From: Dipteris shenzhenensis
Taxonomy: Eukaryota; Polypodiophyta; Polypodiopsida; Gleicheniales
Direction: 5' to 3' (one strand)
DNA: 64,000 nucleotides
NCBI GenBank assembly: GCA_047967505.1
Contig: CM106539.1
Under the pieces are notes generated by a model. The model did no database searches. It was not told where the DNA came from and saw only the letters and a program-made list of their open reading frames with translations. Of the stretch, positions 9,760 to 22,086 are shown piece by piece; positions within the stretch are counted from its first letter, which is position 1, and the number at the start of each line of letters is the position of its first letter. The translations under genes were made by a program, and so were the position numbers.

Positions 9760-12700
9760 ATGGCGTTTGATGCTCTTTCACAGATAGTCACTAAAAAGCT
9801 TGACAAGAACAACTTCCAAGCATGGAAGTTTAGAATGACGAATTTTCTTAAGGAAAAAGGCTATTGGGAGTTCATTATTGGAGCTGAACAAGAACCCGTT
9901 ATTCCTAATGTTCCCAATCAAGAGGAGTTGCACGCATTTAAAGGATGGCATGAGAGCGCTAAAAAAGTTATGTACTGGCTGTCTATCAGTATTTCAGATT
10001 CTATGATTGTGCATATTCAGGATGTAAGCATGCCAAAGGAGGCATGGGATACTTTGACAAAAATGTACAACACAAATACGCAAGCCAGGAAAATGTAGCT
10101 CAAGCAGGAGTTGCATAATATGCAGAGAGAAAATATGAGCATCAATGACTACCACATGAAGGTGAACAAGATTGCAGATGTACTTGCTTCCATTGGGTCG
10201 CCAATGGAACATGATAATTTAGTTTATGTGACCTTGAATGGTCTAGGAAAGGATTATGCACAATTCCGTACATCCATTGCCGTCCATGAAAAATTTCTTG
10301 ATTTTGAGGATTTGATTGCTCTTCTAATTTCTGAAGAGTAGAGAAATGGTGGTGCATCTTTCTCAGGAGGAACTTCAAAAGAAACTATCTTCTACTCAAA
10401 TGCTAGAAGAGGTAGAGGCAGAGGTAGAGTAGGCTGATCTGGAGGCCCTGGCAAAAATCAGATATGTAGCATACTCAAGAAAACCAATCCTATGGAGGAG
10501 GATGTGGTAACTTTAGAGACAGCCAAAGAGGTCGTGGTGGATGGTAGAGAGGCCAAAATGCAAACAACAATGTTGAATGCTACTACTGTGGTAAAATGGG
10601 TCATATGGCTAAAGACTGCTATAAAAAGCAGAATGACATCATGAATGGAAAATTGCAGCAAGGCAATTATGCATCCTCTTGTAGACAGGGTGATGACAAA
10701 AATGAGCATTTGTTTATGGTGCAACACATGACCAATTTTGTGACAAGTGCAGAAGAAAGCAATAATGTGTGGTATATTGACTCAGGTGCATCAAACCACA
10801 TGACAGGTCATGCAGAATGAATGCAAGATGCAAGGAAAATAAAAAGACTAGGATTTGTGGAGACTAGTGATGATACTGCACATCCTATTGTGTAGATTGG
10901 TAAAATTTATTTGTCTATGCAGGATGGGAGAAAGAAATACCTGTCTGATGTATTTCATGTCCTGAATATCACCAAGAACCTGGTTTCTGTTGGTCAAATG
11001 GTTGAGCAGGGCTTACAGGTCAGATTTAATCCTCATGGATGCTTTGTTGAGGATATAGAAAATAAAGGTCGCTTGATAGCAAAAGGGAAGAAGAAGGGCA
11101 GGATGTTTACATTGCATGTGGACATGCCTGAATTGAGTGTAGCAATGTTTGCACATGGGACCAGTGTAGTTGCAGATATTGATATCTGGCATAAATGCAT
11201 TGGTCATGTTAATGTACAGTGACTTAAATTAATGCAGGCCCAAAATATTGTTGCAAGATTGCATAAGTTCAAGGTTGCAGAAATGCATAAGGTATGTGGA
11301 GCCTGCCAATTTGGAAAACAGGCAAGGAAACCATTTCCTAGACATGTTCAAGAGAGTAAGAGGCCATTGGAATTAATCCACTCTGATGTGTGGACTACTA
11401 AAGCTGCATCTATTGGAGCCTATCATTATTTTGTCACTTTTATTGATGACTATAGCAGAAAAGTTTGGGTGTATTTTATGAAAAAGAAAAGTGAAGTGTT
11501 TGGACATCTCAAAGCTTTTAAAGCTATGGTTGAGAAAGCAATAGGCTTGTAAATAAAATGCCTAAGGTCAAATGGAGGGGGAGAGTACCTCTCAAATGAG
11601 TTTGCAAGGTTCCTGCAAGATCATGGCATAAAGCAGCAATATTCATGCAGTCATACCCCACAGCAAAATGGACTTACAGAAAGAAAAAACAAACATATTG
11701 GAGAGGTATCTTGTGCCATGCTCAATGAAAAAGATCTACCAGATTATTATTGGGCTGAAACAGTTGCTATAGCAGTCTACATAATGAATAGGACTCCCAC
11801 TACAACAATATATGGCATGACGCTAGAGGAGAGGTATACTGGTAGGAAATCAGATATTTCTCATTTGAAAGTTTTTGGTTGCATTGCCTATGTTCATGTG
11901 CCAGATGAGTTGATATCCAAGTTGGATCCAAAAGCTGAGAAGTGCATCTTTATTGGTTATTCTCTATAGCAGAAAGGGTATAGATGCTATAACCCTTCTA
12001 CTCGTAAGTTTAGAGTGAGCAGAAATGTTGTTTTTGATGAGATGAGCAACTGGTATAAACCAGTAAATGTGATTGATGATGTAGATGCACAAAATGGTAA
12101 TGTTGCACAGAATTCACAGCAGCAATCACAAAATATTAGTGGACCTATAGTGTTCTCTAGCAGTGGTTCACATACTTCGCCATGGAGATTAGGAGAATCT
12201 CCTCAAAGCAATGCAGATAGTGGTATGCAAGTATCACAAAAGGGAAAGGGAAAGTAGATCAACCCATGGTTGATGTGAATGCAAGTCACTCTTATGTGGA
12301 TGGTGAATCCAAAGGCTCAGAACAGAGCCTTGATGATGAGTTGGTTATTCCTTCAGTTGTTACACCTGGAGTAAGAAAGACAAGGGATGTTTTGAGAGCA
12401 CCTGGTAGTGAGCCTATTTTGCGCAGGTCTACTAGAGTTAAATATCCTGTGGATAGATTGAAATATGATGGATTTATAGCCATTCACTATGCCTATATGG
12501 TCAAAGTGATACATGAACTAGAACCCACTTCTTTTGAGCAAGCCATGGAAAAATAAAAATGGGAGAAAGCCATGGATGAAGAAATGGATGCCTTAGAAGC
12601 AAATGCTACATGGGAATTGGTGCCTTTGCCTAAAGACAAGAATGCAATTGGCTGCAAGTGGGTTTATAAGGTGAAGCACAATGCAGATGGTTCTGTGAGC

Positions 12701-13585
12701 AGATACAAGGCAAGATTAGTTGTCAAGGGGTATGCACAGACATATGGCATTGCTTATGAAGAAACATTCAGTTCGGTTGCAAGGATGGTAACTTTAAGAG
12801 CAGTCATTGCAATGGCTGCATCAAATGGATGGTCTTTACATCAGATGGATGTAAAGAATGCCTTCTTGCATGGTGATTTGCAAGAAGAGCTCTATATGGA
12901 GCAACCACTAGGTTATGTGCATGATGTTCATCTTGAGTTTGTTTGTAGGTTCAAGAAAGCCTTGTATGGCTTGAAGCAAGCACCCAGAGCATGGTTTGAC
13001 AAGATAGGATAGTATCTTGTCACTATTGGCTTTCAGATTTCCAAGGTAGATTTCTCACTTTATGTGAGAAAAACAGAGAAAGGCATTATGCTGCTTGTCA
13101 TTTATGTTGATGATTTGATCATCACAGGTGATAGCGATGAAGATATCCTTCATGTGAAAATGCTATTGAAGCAGAAGTTTGAGATGAAGGATTTGGGAGA
13201 GCTGCCTTGCTTCTTGGGCATTGAGGTGATTAGATCCATAAGTGGGATATGGCTCTTGCAAAGGCAGTATGGATTGGACATGCTGTCCAAATATGGGATG
13301 ATAGGCTGTAAGCCTATTTCAGTTCCTTTGCAGCAGAATGTGAATCTGAGCACAGATGCAAGTGAGCTTCTAGAAGACCCTACTATGTATAGACGCATAG
13401 TAGGAAGTTTGATTTATATGAGTATTACCAGGCCAGATTTGAGCTATGTTGTTGGGTTGGTAAGTCAGTTTATGTAGGCTCCAAGGAAACCACATTTGGA
13501 TGCGGCTAGACACATACTGAGGTATGTGAAGTCAACATTGCAGTTGGACTATTTTATGAGACTGGGGTTCAGATACAGTTGCATG
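9760..13585 (+). pseudogene. Copia-1 Gag-Pol polyprotein (about a dozen in-frame stops)
   Basis: Ty1/copia polyprotein in canonical order. Gag starts at 9760 (LDKNNFQAWKFRM). The zinc knuckle CYYCGKMGHMAKDC lies at about 10578-10620. Protease is WYIDSGASNHMTGH at about 10771-10812. The pre-integrase motif (WHKCIGHVN) is near 11190. Integrase spans 11240-11960 (HSDVW, FIDDYSRKVWVYF, SCSHTPQQNGLTERKN). RT spans 12572-13477 (NAIGCKWVYKVK, QMDVKNAFLHGDL, YVDDLIITGD near 13100). RNase H is missing because Copia-2 is inserted at 13585, immediately after the residues QIQLHG. Stops include TAG 10096, 10339, 10893, 11967, 13010 and 13475, TGA 10435, 10818 and 11220, and TAA 11550 and 12554. Frameshifts lie near 10450 and 12260. 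Most stops sit where the family has Gln, Arg or Trp. Confidence 0.92.
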
Positions 13586-14318
13586 TGTAAGAAAACAATA
13601 CAACGTATATGCTCAATAGATAATAGGATCTCGTATGCAAGAGAGAAAAGTAGATAGTATGGAGAATAAAAAATTTGATTACTATAAAACTGATACAATA
13701 GATGGCACGGCCTCCCAGCCGTGCGCTCCTATGTGAGAAGCTTCAATGGCATGCTAGAAACAGTAGATGACGGAGGCTGGATGCTAAGGAATTAGGGTTG
13801 CTGTAGCCAGTGATGATGATGGGCTTCACGAGCTTACTCTTATATAGCCACCAGTCGTAGTCGGTTAAACCCAATTGGGAGACTGACCCAGTCCACCCAA
13901 AACGGCCAACTGGAGGTCAGTCCCAAAATAGGCCACTGACCACACGATAGAACCGTGGCATAGAATAGAGCAACTAACCTATGGTTACGGTTTGGCCTAG
14001 AGCCATCCGGGATCATCTGGGGCTCCAAACGGGTCCCGCAACTCGAGAGTGGGCTGCCCCAGGAAATGCTCCATCTACCCTCAGTGCAGTTAGTCATGGG
14101 ATGCATTCCCACACTTGCATGTAGCCTAGTTGGTAGTGTGCCAACTCTATCTGAAGCCGTCCAGCCATCAGGTGACACATGGCCCCCATCTGATGTCCAA
14201 ACCAGGACCTATCGGATAACCGAGCCACTCAAATGCCTTCTCCTCATATGGGGGGCTTACAAGTAGAGTTAATTGGTTCCTGCGTAGTTGCACGAGAGTG
14301 GAGCATTGGTATCTAACA
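13586..14318 (-). repeat. Copia-2 3' LTR (733 bp)
   Basis: Begins TGTAAGAAAACAATAC and ends TCTAACA on the plus strand, i.e. TG...CA termini. It is followed on the plus strand by a polypyrimidine run (14319-14326), the complement of the polypurine tract that primes second-strand synthesis. The first about 395 bp match the copy at 18439-18834 at roughly 93% by eye. Confidence 0.9.
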
Positions 14319-14332
14319 CCCCCCCTCAATGT
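14319..14332 (-). promoter_or_regulatory. Copia-2 polypurine tract
   Basis: On the minus strand the sequence reads CATTGAGGGGGGG directly before the LTR start TGTTAGATACC. This is the expected second-strand primer position of an LTR retrotransposon. Confidence 0.8.
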
Positions 14333-14348
14333 CCACCTGCAAGTGAAC

Positions 14349-17300
14349 TTACTTTTTCGGCCCAATTCCAAGTCGATGAAGATGCCTCTCCAGCAAGTCT
14401 CTTCCAAGAGCCTTCGTGAAGATGTCCGCAGCATTCTCTGTAATCAGACAATACACCGAGTTGACCTCTCCATCCATGATGAGCTCACGTACAAAGTGAT
14501 ATTGAATCTCAATGTGTTTTGTGTGAGCATGGAACATGGGGTTCTTTGCAATTTCCATGCAACTGTGATTGTCACATGATAACTGTGTAGGCTTGTTCTA
14601 CACAGCACCCATGTCCCCTAAAATCCTCCTCAACCACACTGCCTCACAAGAAGCAAAACATGTTGATTTTTGTACTCAGCCTCGGTAGAAGAAAGAGCAA
14701 CTGTAGGTTGCTTCTTGCTAACCCATGACATAGCTCTAGATCTAAGTGAGAAACAATAACCTATCACTGATCTCCTGCTGTCCACGTCTCCTATCCAATC
14801 CGAGTCACAGAATCCAGTCAAGATGTTGCCCTTGGTATAGGTGATGCCATAATCAAGTGTGCCTTTGATGTATTTCAGCACCCGCATCCCTGCCCTCCAA
14901 TGGTTCTCTCGGGGCTTATTGGAAAACCTGCTTAGCACACTAGTCGCAAAGCTGATGTCCAGCCATGTGTTGCACAAGTAAGTCAAACTGCCCACAAGAC
15001 TTCTATACTTCACTTCGTCCACCAGTTCTTATGAATCCTCATTTGAGAGCTTCACGTCAACCTCCATAGGGGTACCAATTGTCTTGCACTCAAGCCATGT
15101 CAAATGCTTCAGTATCTCTCTAGCATACTTTAGCTGTGAGATAAAGATCTGTTTTGGCTCTTGCCAAACTTCAATCCCCAAACAAAAATGCATCAGTCTG
15201 AGGTCTATCATTTCTAACTCTCTTCCTAGCAACTGCTTTGTCTGCAAGATCTTTTCTTCATGGTTCCCTATTATGACAAGGTCGTCCACATAAAGGACCA
15301 CAATCATACACCTGCCTCCTTCTTTGTAGATATACAAATTTGCATCAGATGGGCTCCTCTTGAATCCGTTTTGTAGAAAGTAGGCATCAATCTACTGGTA
15401 CGATGCTCGTGGGGCCTGTTTCAGCCTGTAAAGTGCCTTCTTTAGTTTACAGACTTTACCTTCAGAGAATGGGGGATCACAAAACCTGATGGTTGTTCCA
15501 TGTATACCTCCTCCTTGAGATCTCCATTCAGAAAGGCAGATTTTACATCCATCTGAAACATGGGCCAACTTTCCTGTGCTGCTAAAGCCAAAACACTACG
15601 AATTGTGGTTAGTCGAGCTGTGGGAGTAAAAGTATCTTGATAATCAAAACCATATACCTATGCGAATCCTTTTGCCACGAGTCGAGCCTTGTACTTATCC
15701 AACATGCCATCGGACTTGTACTTGGTCTTGTACACCCACTTGGTGCCGATTACCTTGCATTTTGGTGGTCGATCCACAAGGTCCCAAGTGTTGTTCTTCA
15801 TTATGGAGCCATACTCCGACTGCATAGCCTCCATCCACCTATCATCACCCTGTGCCTCTTCAAGACACTTGGGTTCTTCAGCACGGATCACCTCTGTCAT
15901 CAAAGCGTAGTTGACCCGGTGTTCCTGTGCCCTTCTTTGCTTCTCTAATCTCTTGGACTGGTGGTGTTCGGATGGTTCATCCTCAATGGTTGGAGGTTCT
16001 CTACCGTCCAAAAGTTGCTTTACCCACTTCGGGAATGGCCGTTGCCATTGTGCTTCTGTGGGCTCTTCTTCCTCTTCTTTATCTTGAATCCTCCCAAGCA
16101 CCATTGGGGGAGTTTGATCTGCTATTGGTGGTTGTACTGGATGGATATCGTGGTCCTGGTTGTCTAGGAAGGAAGCATCCTCCTCCAATTGATGTGGCTA
16201 TTCTGAGAAGACCACATAGCAACTTACTATTACCTTCTTGGTAATAGGATTATAGAGACGATAACCCTTTGCCTCTTCACTGTAGCCCAAGAAAATACAC
16301 TTCTGACTCTTCGGTTCCCATTTGGTCCTGTTAGCATCAGGGACATGCACAAAATAGTCACATCCAAAGACTCTTAAATGTGCAGCTGAAGGTTTCTTAG
16401 AAAAAAAGGCCTACAATGGAGTCATCCCATTCACAGCCTTCGTGTAGCTATGATTCAGAATTATGATTCAGAATGTAAACTGCCGTGTTACATGCTTCAG
16501 CCCAGAAAGTCTTTGGCAAATCTTTCCCTTTCATCATACTCCTGCCCATTTCACAGATGACGTGCATCTTGCGCTCTGCTACTCCATTTTGCTGTGATGA
16601 ATGTGGCAGGGGTTTCTGCCTCTTGATCCCATGACTTTTGCAGTAACTTTTGAATTCGCTTAATGTGAACTCTCCACCTCTGTCTGATCTCAACTTCTTC
16701 ACCTTCCTCCCCGTTTCTTTCTCGACCATTACATGCCATTCTTTGAACTTCCTAAAAGCCTCATCTTTAGTCTTCAGGAAGTATATCCATATCCTTCTAC
16801 TATAGTTGTCCATCAGCGTCATGAAGTAGTAGGAACAACCCAAAGCTTCCGTCTCCATCTTTTCGCAAAGGTTCATGTGAACGAGCTCTAGAGGAGCCTT
16901 TGCCTTGTTGGCCTCTTTAGGAAAGGGCTGCCGATGCTGCTTGCACATCATGCAAGCTTCACATACATCGAGCAGATCTGTAATTTTTGGTAGGCCTACA
17001 ATCATTCCACTTTTATGCATCTCCTTTAAAGAACTAAGGTTTAGATGACCAAACCTCTCATGCCACAGCTTAGTGTTGCTCACATTGGCTCGAGCACTAA
17101 AAGCTAAGAGTTCATAGATGTTGTTGCGCCGTGTACCTTTACCAATGAACTTCCCTTGAAGATCCAAAATCTATGCACCATTCTTATCAAAGTGAACCTT
17201 GAGGTTCCGATCCATGATCACAGAAATGGACAACAAGTTCCTCTTGATATATGGCACATAAAGAACATCGAACAACTGTTTTACAACTCCATCTGACTTG

Positions 17301-18400
17301 AGAGCAATTGTACCTTTTCCTTTTGCTGGAAATTTTGCATCATTGCCGACTGCTACCAGGATGTCATTCCCTACCGGATGTAGAGAGGTATACCAATCCT
17401 TCTGACTTGTCATGTGGTGCGATGCACCACTGTCAATAATCCAAGGTTCATCTGTAGGTACATGAACTGGCTCCATGCAAATCTTCTCAATTACTACAAA
17501 CACCTCTACTGGTACTACCTGTGCACTGTTGCTAGACTCTTTCTTTACTTCGTTCTTCTCATCTGTAATCTTCTTTCGGCACTCATTGTGCTTGTGCCCT
17601 GCCTTGTTGCAATAGAAGCACTTGATCTTCTTCTTTCTCTTTTTATCATCAGAAGAAGACGGGTTCCCAGAGTCCTTACCCTTACCTTTCTTTGATCCAG
17701 CCAAGAAAGCCAAATCTTCTCTAGTCCTCATCTTTTGATGCATCTCCTCCTCGAGAAGGATTGTACTGAAATCCTCAAAGTTGAGGAGCGGATTTCTATT
17801 CTATGTATTCAGGGCCGTAACAAGACCATCGTACTTTGGTGGGAGAATCCGTATGCACCTTCGTGCTAGATTCTCACTGGTGATGGTGATGCCAATCATA
17901 GTCATCTGATCGCGCAGATTCTTCACCTTGATGATGAACTTCTCTGCCATTTCAGACTCAGATAGTTTCTCGTTCGCGAGTTGAGTCTCCAAATTTTGAA
18001 TTCGTGTCTAATTCGTGGGTCTAATTCGTGGCCTCGTACTGATTTTTCAAGACTGCCCATGCCTCCTCCGCCATGGTGACATGTTGAATTAATGCCATGA
18101 TAGAATCACTTACATTGCAGATAATAGAACATAGCACATCTGCATTTCTTCTTGTCCATGCGAGAATCTCATCCAGAGTTGGTACTATCTGTTGTCCTAC
18201 ATTGGCTGGATTCGAGCAATGGCTTCACGTCCACCCCAGTAGTAGTATCCCAAAGCTCGTATGTGCTTAGGATGGTCTTATCTTGAACTTCCAGAGTGGA
18301 TAGTTAGTGCCGTCCAACTTTTCGCTTTCGTCGAACAGTGGGATTTGCAGTCTTGTAGGCTGGGCCATCTCTCACAATCTGCTCGCAAACAGAAACACAC
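14349..18400 (-). pseudogene. Copia-2 Gag-Pol polyprotein (decayed)
   Basis: Minus-strand Ty1/copia polyprotein. Gag lies at about 17800-18400 (ESEMAEKFIIKVKNLRDQM; LPPKYDGLVTAL). The zinc knuckle CFYCNKAGHKHNEC is near 17600. Protease is PWIIDSGASHHMTSQ near 17410-17450. The pre-integrase (LWHERFGHLNLSSL) and integrase zinc site (DVCEACMMCKQHRQPF) lie at 16950-17080, and the integrase core (LMDNYSRRIWIYFL, LRSDRGGEF, SSQQNGVAERK) at 16540-16820. RT is KVIGTKWVYKTKYKSDG at about 15690-15760 and VVLYVDDLVIIGN at about 15250-15310. RNase H is YRSLVGSLTYL, GFCDSDWIGD and ALSSTEAEYK at 14630-15020, with its end at 14349-14558 (DIFTKALGRDLLERH). Several stops and frameshifts break the frame. The 700 bp between RT blocks (15340-15660) are RT with stops. 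Confidence 0.92.
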
Positions 18401-18420
18401 TACCAAATCTTCTTGCTAGA

Positions 18421-18438
18421 GCCCAAGCTCTGACACCA
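18421..18438 (-). promoter_or_regulatory. Copia-2 primer-binding site (tRNA-iMet type)
   Basis: On the minus strand TGGTGTCAGAGCTTGGGC follows the LTR end directly. Plant Copia elements use the 3' end of initiator tRNA-Met (complement TGGTATCAGAGC), and this matches with one mismatch in that core. Confidence 0.85.
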
Positions 18439-18834
18439 TGTAAGAAAACAATACAACGTCTGTGCTCAACAGATAACAGGATCTCGTATGCAAGAGAGAA
18501 AAGTAGATAGTATGGAGAATCAAAAATTTGATTACTATAAAACTGATACAATAGATGGCGCTGCCTCTCAGCCGTGCGCTCCTATGTGAGAAGCTTTGAT
18601 GGCATGCTGGAAATAGTAGAGGACGGAGGCTGGATGCTAAGGAATCAGGGTTGCTATAGCTAGTGATGATGATGGGCTTCATGGGCTTGCTCTTATATAG
18701 CCACCAGTCGTAGTCGGTTAGACCCAATTGGGAGACCGACCCAGTTCGCCCAAAACGGTCGACTCGATCCCAAAATAGGCCACCGACCACACGATAGAAA
18801 TGTGGCATAGAATAGAGCAACTAACCTTGTCTAA
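18439..18834 (-). repeat. Copia-2 5' LTR (truncated, about 396 bp)
   Basis: Matches 13586-13980 of the other LTR, then similarity ends abruptly after GAGCAACTAACCT at 18834. The outer about 340 bp, the element's end and any target-site duplication are gone. Confidence 0.88.
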
Positions 18835-20327
18835 TTGTGGATTTAGCTCATTTTCTGAAATTTTAATTGAAATCGCTAAATTTCTATTGTGATTTTTCAT
18901 CTAATTATTTTATAATTCAAATTGTACATCTGAGTTTTGTGATGTTGTCAATATTTTCTTGCAATATGTTGTAATTATTATTGACTAGATTTGTAGATAT
19001 GGCTAGAGGAACAAGAAAGCTCTGAGAAGTGTCATGTGTTGATGGGGTCACTTGTAGAAAGGGTTGACATTTAGACTTATACAATGGTGAAATGCAGATG
19101 CTTAATACGATACAGTGCTTTGTAGACCTCCAAGGAACATCATTTGAGGTCGGGGAAAATTGAATAACTGGTGGAAGTTGAAGTTCAAGGAATGGATGGA
19201 ACCCCTTGCCTTGAGGTTCAGAACAATGGAAGCATTGTGCATTTATTAAATCCCATATGTCATGACATGAAGGGATGATATCCAGTGTGGATGACTCCAT
19301 AGAATCTAAGGGATGGAACATTTAGCTTGAAAATTTGAACAATTTTAAGATTTTGGATGCCTTTTCCATAGTGTAAAAAAAATGAAAGGACGATAGTGCC
19401 AAGAGTGGGAAGAGATCTAAGAAAGATACAACAAAAGAAGATGAAGGGGCAAGTTCAAGGGTATCACCAAAACAAATGGGAGAAAAGGATACATGGACTG
19501 GTAGGGTGGGGAAAGAGTCAAGTTCTTTGTCAGCCATTGGTTCAAGAACAGGTTTAGGGGATAAGGAGGCAAAAAAAGATGGAGAAAAGGAGTCAAGCAC
19601 AAGTAGAGGGGACAAAGAAGCAGGCAAGGATACAAGCATTGGTGGGTATAAGGTGAATGTGTACCAAGATGTTCAAGGCAATGTTAGATTTTCCATAACC
19701 CCTTCACTAAGAATGGCACTAGTGCCATTCTTCTCAAGGGTACTATAAAGGAAAAAATATTTGAAGAAATGTTTGAATTCAGGGTTTCCAATTGTGCCTC
19801 CATGTTGCTGGAGCCCTACCACTAATCTATTGAGTACATAAATGTTGAAGAGAGGTCTAAGGTGAGAGGTGTGAGTAGATTTGATTGTGGTGCCCAACCA
19901 CCACTGGTTGTCATGACCAATTGAGGGCTCTTGGGTGTGGAGCCAAGAGGTCCCACATGGAGGCGATGTCCTATCTCAGAATCCAAGGTTGAGGGGCCTG
20001 TAATGAGTGGGGAGAGCGATCAAGGTGAGGTGGAAAATTGTGTGGATACAAAACTTGAGGTATCTAATTTTGTTGGACATGATGTGTTTGAGAATCTTGT
20101 GGTCAAGGGGGATGGGAAGGATCAAACCCAATCCTATGCCAACGTCTGGCAATGAAGTTGTAGGGTGTCTTCACTCCTCTTAAACTTTTGCATGCAGAGG
20201 TTGAGGGACACAACCATGAGGTAGATCGGAAAGGATGGTGGACGTGACAAAATATGAAGAGGAAAGAGGAGAAGAGTGGAGATGAGGAGAGAGGGCACAG
20301 CTAGAGAGCACACCACAAATGATTAGC
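18835..20327. other. Unassigned region between Copia-2 and Copia-3
   Basis: No recognisable gene. A lysine/glutamate/serine-rich open stretch lies at 19476-19748 on the plus strand, with no known domain. It contains a perfect palindrome AATGGCACTAGTGCCATT (19712-19729) that matches the core of the 8.1-9.4 kb repeat block. The strands at 19931-20155 have a second short open stretch without recognisable features. Confidence 0.4.
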
Positions 20328-20501
20328 TGTACACTAGATTTAGTTGAAAATGTAGAATATATACAAACCCATTTAGGGTTAGGGTTAGGGGATCTAACCC
20401 TTTCCTTAAAAGCACTCTATTGGGTTAGTGCTATGCACATATGATCACGTGATGGTGCTATGCACACATGATCACATGATGTTGACTGTTAACTCTCAAC
20501 A
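20328..20501 (-). repeat. Copia-3 3' LTR (about 174 bp)
   Basis: Short LTR. It shares more than 150 bp with 28016-28184, including GTAGAATATATACAAACCC, a TTTAGGGTTAGGGTTAGGGG tract, and a duplicated segment containing GTGCTATGCACA. It ends CTCAACA, followed by a pyrimidine run (CCTTCCCTC) that is the complement of a polypurine tract. Confidence 0.85.
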
Positions 20502-22086
20502 CCTTCCCTCAAGATCAACATCATGAAGTAGACCTTCCCTCAAGATGATGATTTTGGGGAATCGAAGAAGGATTGAACATTACATTCCATCACACCCCTT
20601 TAATGGGAATGTCCTTCCTTTGCATCAAACCAAGAGCTAGTCGGTGTTTCTCGAATAGCTCTTTACCGAGTGGTTTGGTAAAGATGTCTACAACATTTTC
20701 TTTGCTATCACAATGCTGCAGTGTGATGCCACCAAGTAACACTCTTTCTCTGATGAAGTGCTCTCTGACATCAATGTGCTTTGTCCTGGAGTGATATAGT
20801 AGACTCTTGGCCAATGATTGAGCCGATTGATTATCACAGTATATTGTTGTTGGCTTTGACTCATCAAAGTAATTTGTTTCTGACAATAGTCTTTTGAGCC
20901 ATATAGCCTCACATGCACCTGTAATGAGTGCTCTATATTTTTCTTTAGTCAAAGACAGAGAAATAGTTGGTTATTTGTTTGACAACCATGATATAGCACC
21001 TTGACCAAGAAAAAATGCATATCCCTATGTCGATCTCATGGTCTCATGATCTCTAGCATAGTCACTGTCACAATATCCATGCAACCATGGATGACTTCCT
21101 CTGTATTCTATCCCAAGCTGTCTTGTACCTCTGATGTATCTCAAGACTCTTTTGGCTGCATTCTAGTGAGACTGTTTTGGATTTGCCATAAATTGTGCTA
21201 GTGAGCTTACTGCATAGCAAATATCTGGTCGAGTGATAGTCAGGTATATAAGAGATTCGATGAGCTGCCTATAGTACCTATCATTGACTATAGGATTTTT
21301 TGAATCTTGAGTAAGTTTCAAACTTTGTTCCATGGGAGTGGCGTTGCAATCTTGCAATCTGCCATATGAAACTTCTTCAAGAGGCTGTCAACATACTTGA
21401 GCTGACTCATAAATGTGTTATCTGAATCTCTCCAGAACTCAATTCCAAGACAATAGTGTATAGGTCCAAGATCTTTCATGTTGAACTCTACAGATAAGTC
21501 TTATTTTAGTTTTCTGATGAAGCTATCCTTGCTTCCTATCACAATTAGATCATCTACGTACAAAAGTGCAATAGTAATGTCTTCCCCTTGAACTTTGTAG
21601 TAGAGAGTATGATCTGCATTGGACTTCATATATCCCAGATCAACAAAATACTTGTCGATTCTGCTGTACCAACTTCTGGGTGCTTGTTTTAAGCCGTAGA
21701 GACTTTTCTTGAGATGGCAAACCTTATTCTCATTTCCTAGTTCAACATAACCTATTGGTTGTTACATGTAGACTTCCTCGTCTAGATAACCATTGAGAAA
21801 TGCATTCTTGACATCGAGCTGATACACATTCCATCTACTGAGAGTGTCACTACTGATATCAAGAATCGTATGGAATCCATATTTGCTATTGGAGCATCTC
21901 ATCATAGTCCTGACCATATTGCTATGCAAATCCTTTTGCAACTAGTCTGGCTTTGTATCTTTGAATACTGTCATTTGGATTCTACTTCACTTTGTATACC
22001 CATTTGTTTGCTATGGCCTTCTTTCCTGGTGGAAGGTCGCATAATTCCCAAGTATTATTCTTATACAAAGCATCCATTTCTTCATT

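Larger units (their letters stand above)
13586..18834 (-). mobile_element. Copia-2 LTR retrotransposon nested in Copia-1
   Basis: LTR - polypurine tract - RNase H/RT/integrase/protease/gag - primer site - LTR, all on the minus strand. It interrupts Copia-1 between its RT and RNase H coding regions. The far end was lost with the outer part of the 5' LTR, and the rest of Copia-1 does not resume after 18834. This indicates a deletion after insertion. LTR divergence of roughly 7% shows an older insertion. Confidence 0.9.

Noticed and set aside
18421-18438. tRNA gene fragment
   Set aside because: The match to initiator tRNA-Met is the 18-nt primer-binding site next to an LTR; no tRNA body follows. 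The same holds for 28001-28015 and 42834-42850.
19476-19748. Lys/Glu/Ser-rich 90-residue protein gene
   Set aside because: No domain and no conservation evidence. It contains the dispersed palindrome and lies between two retroelements. Left as unassigned.
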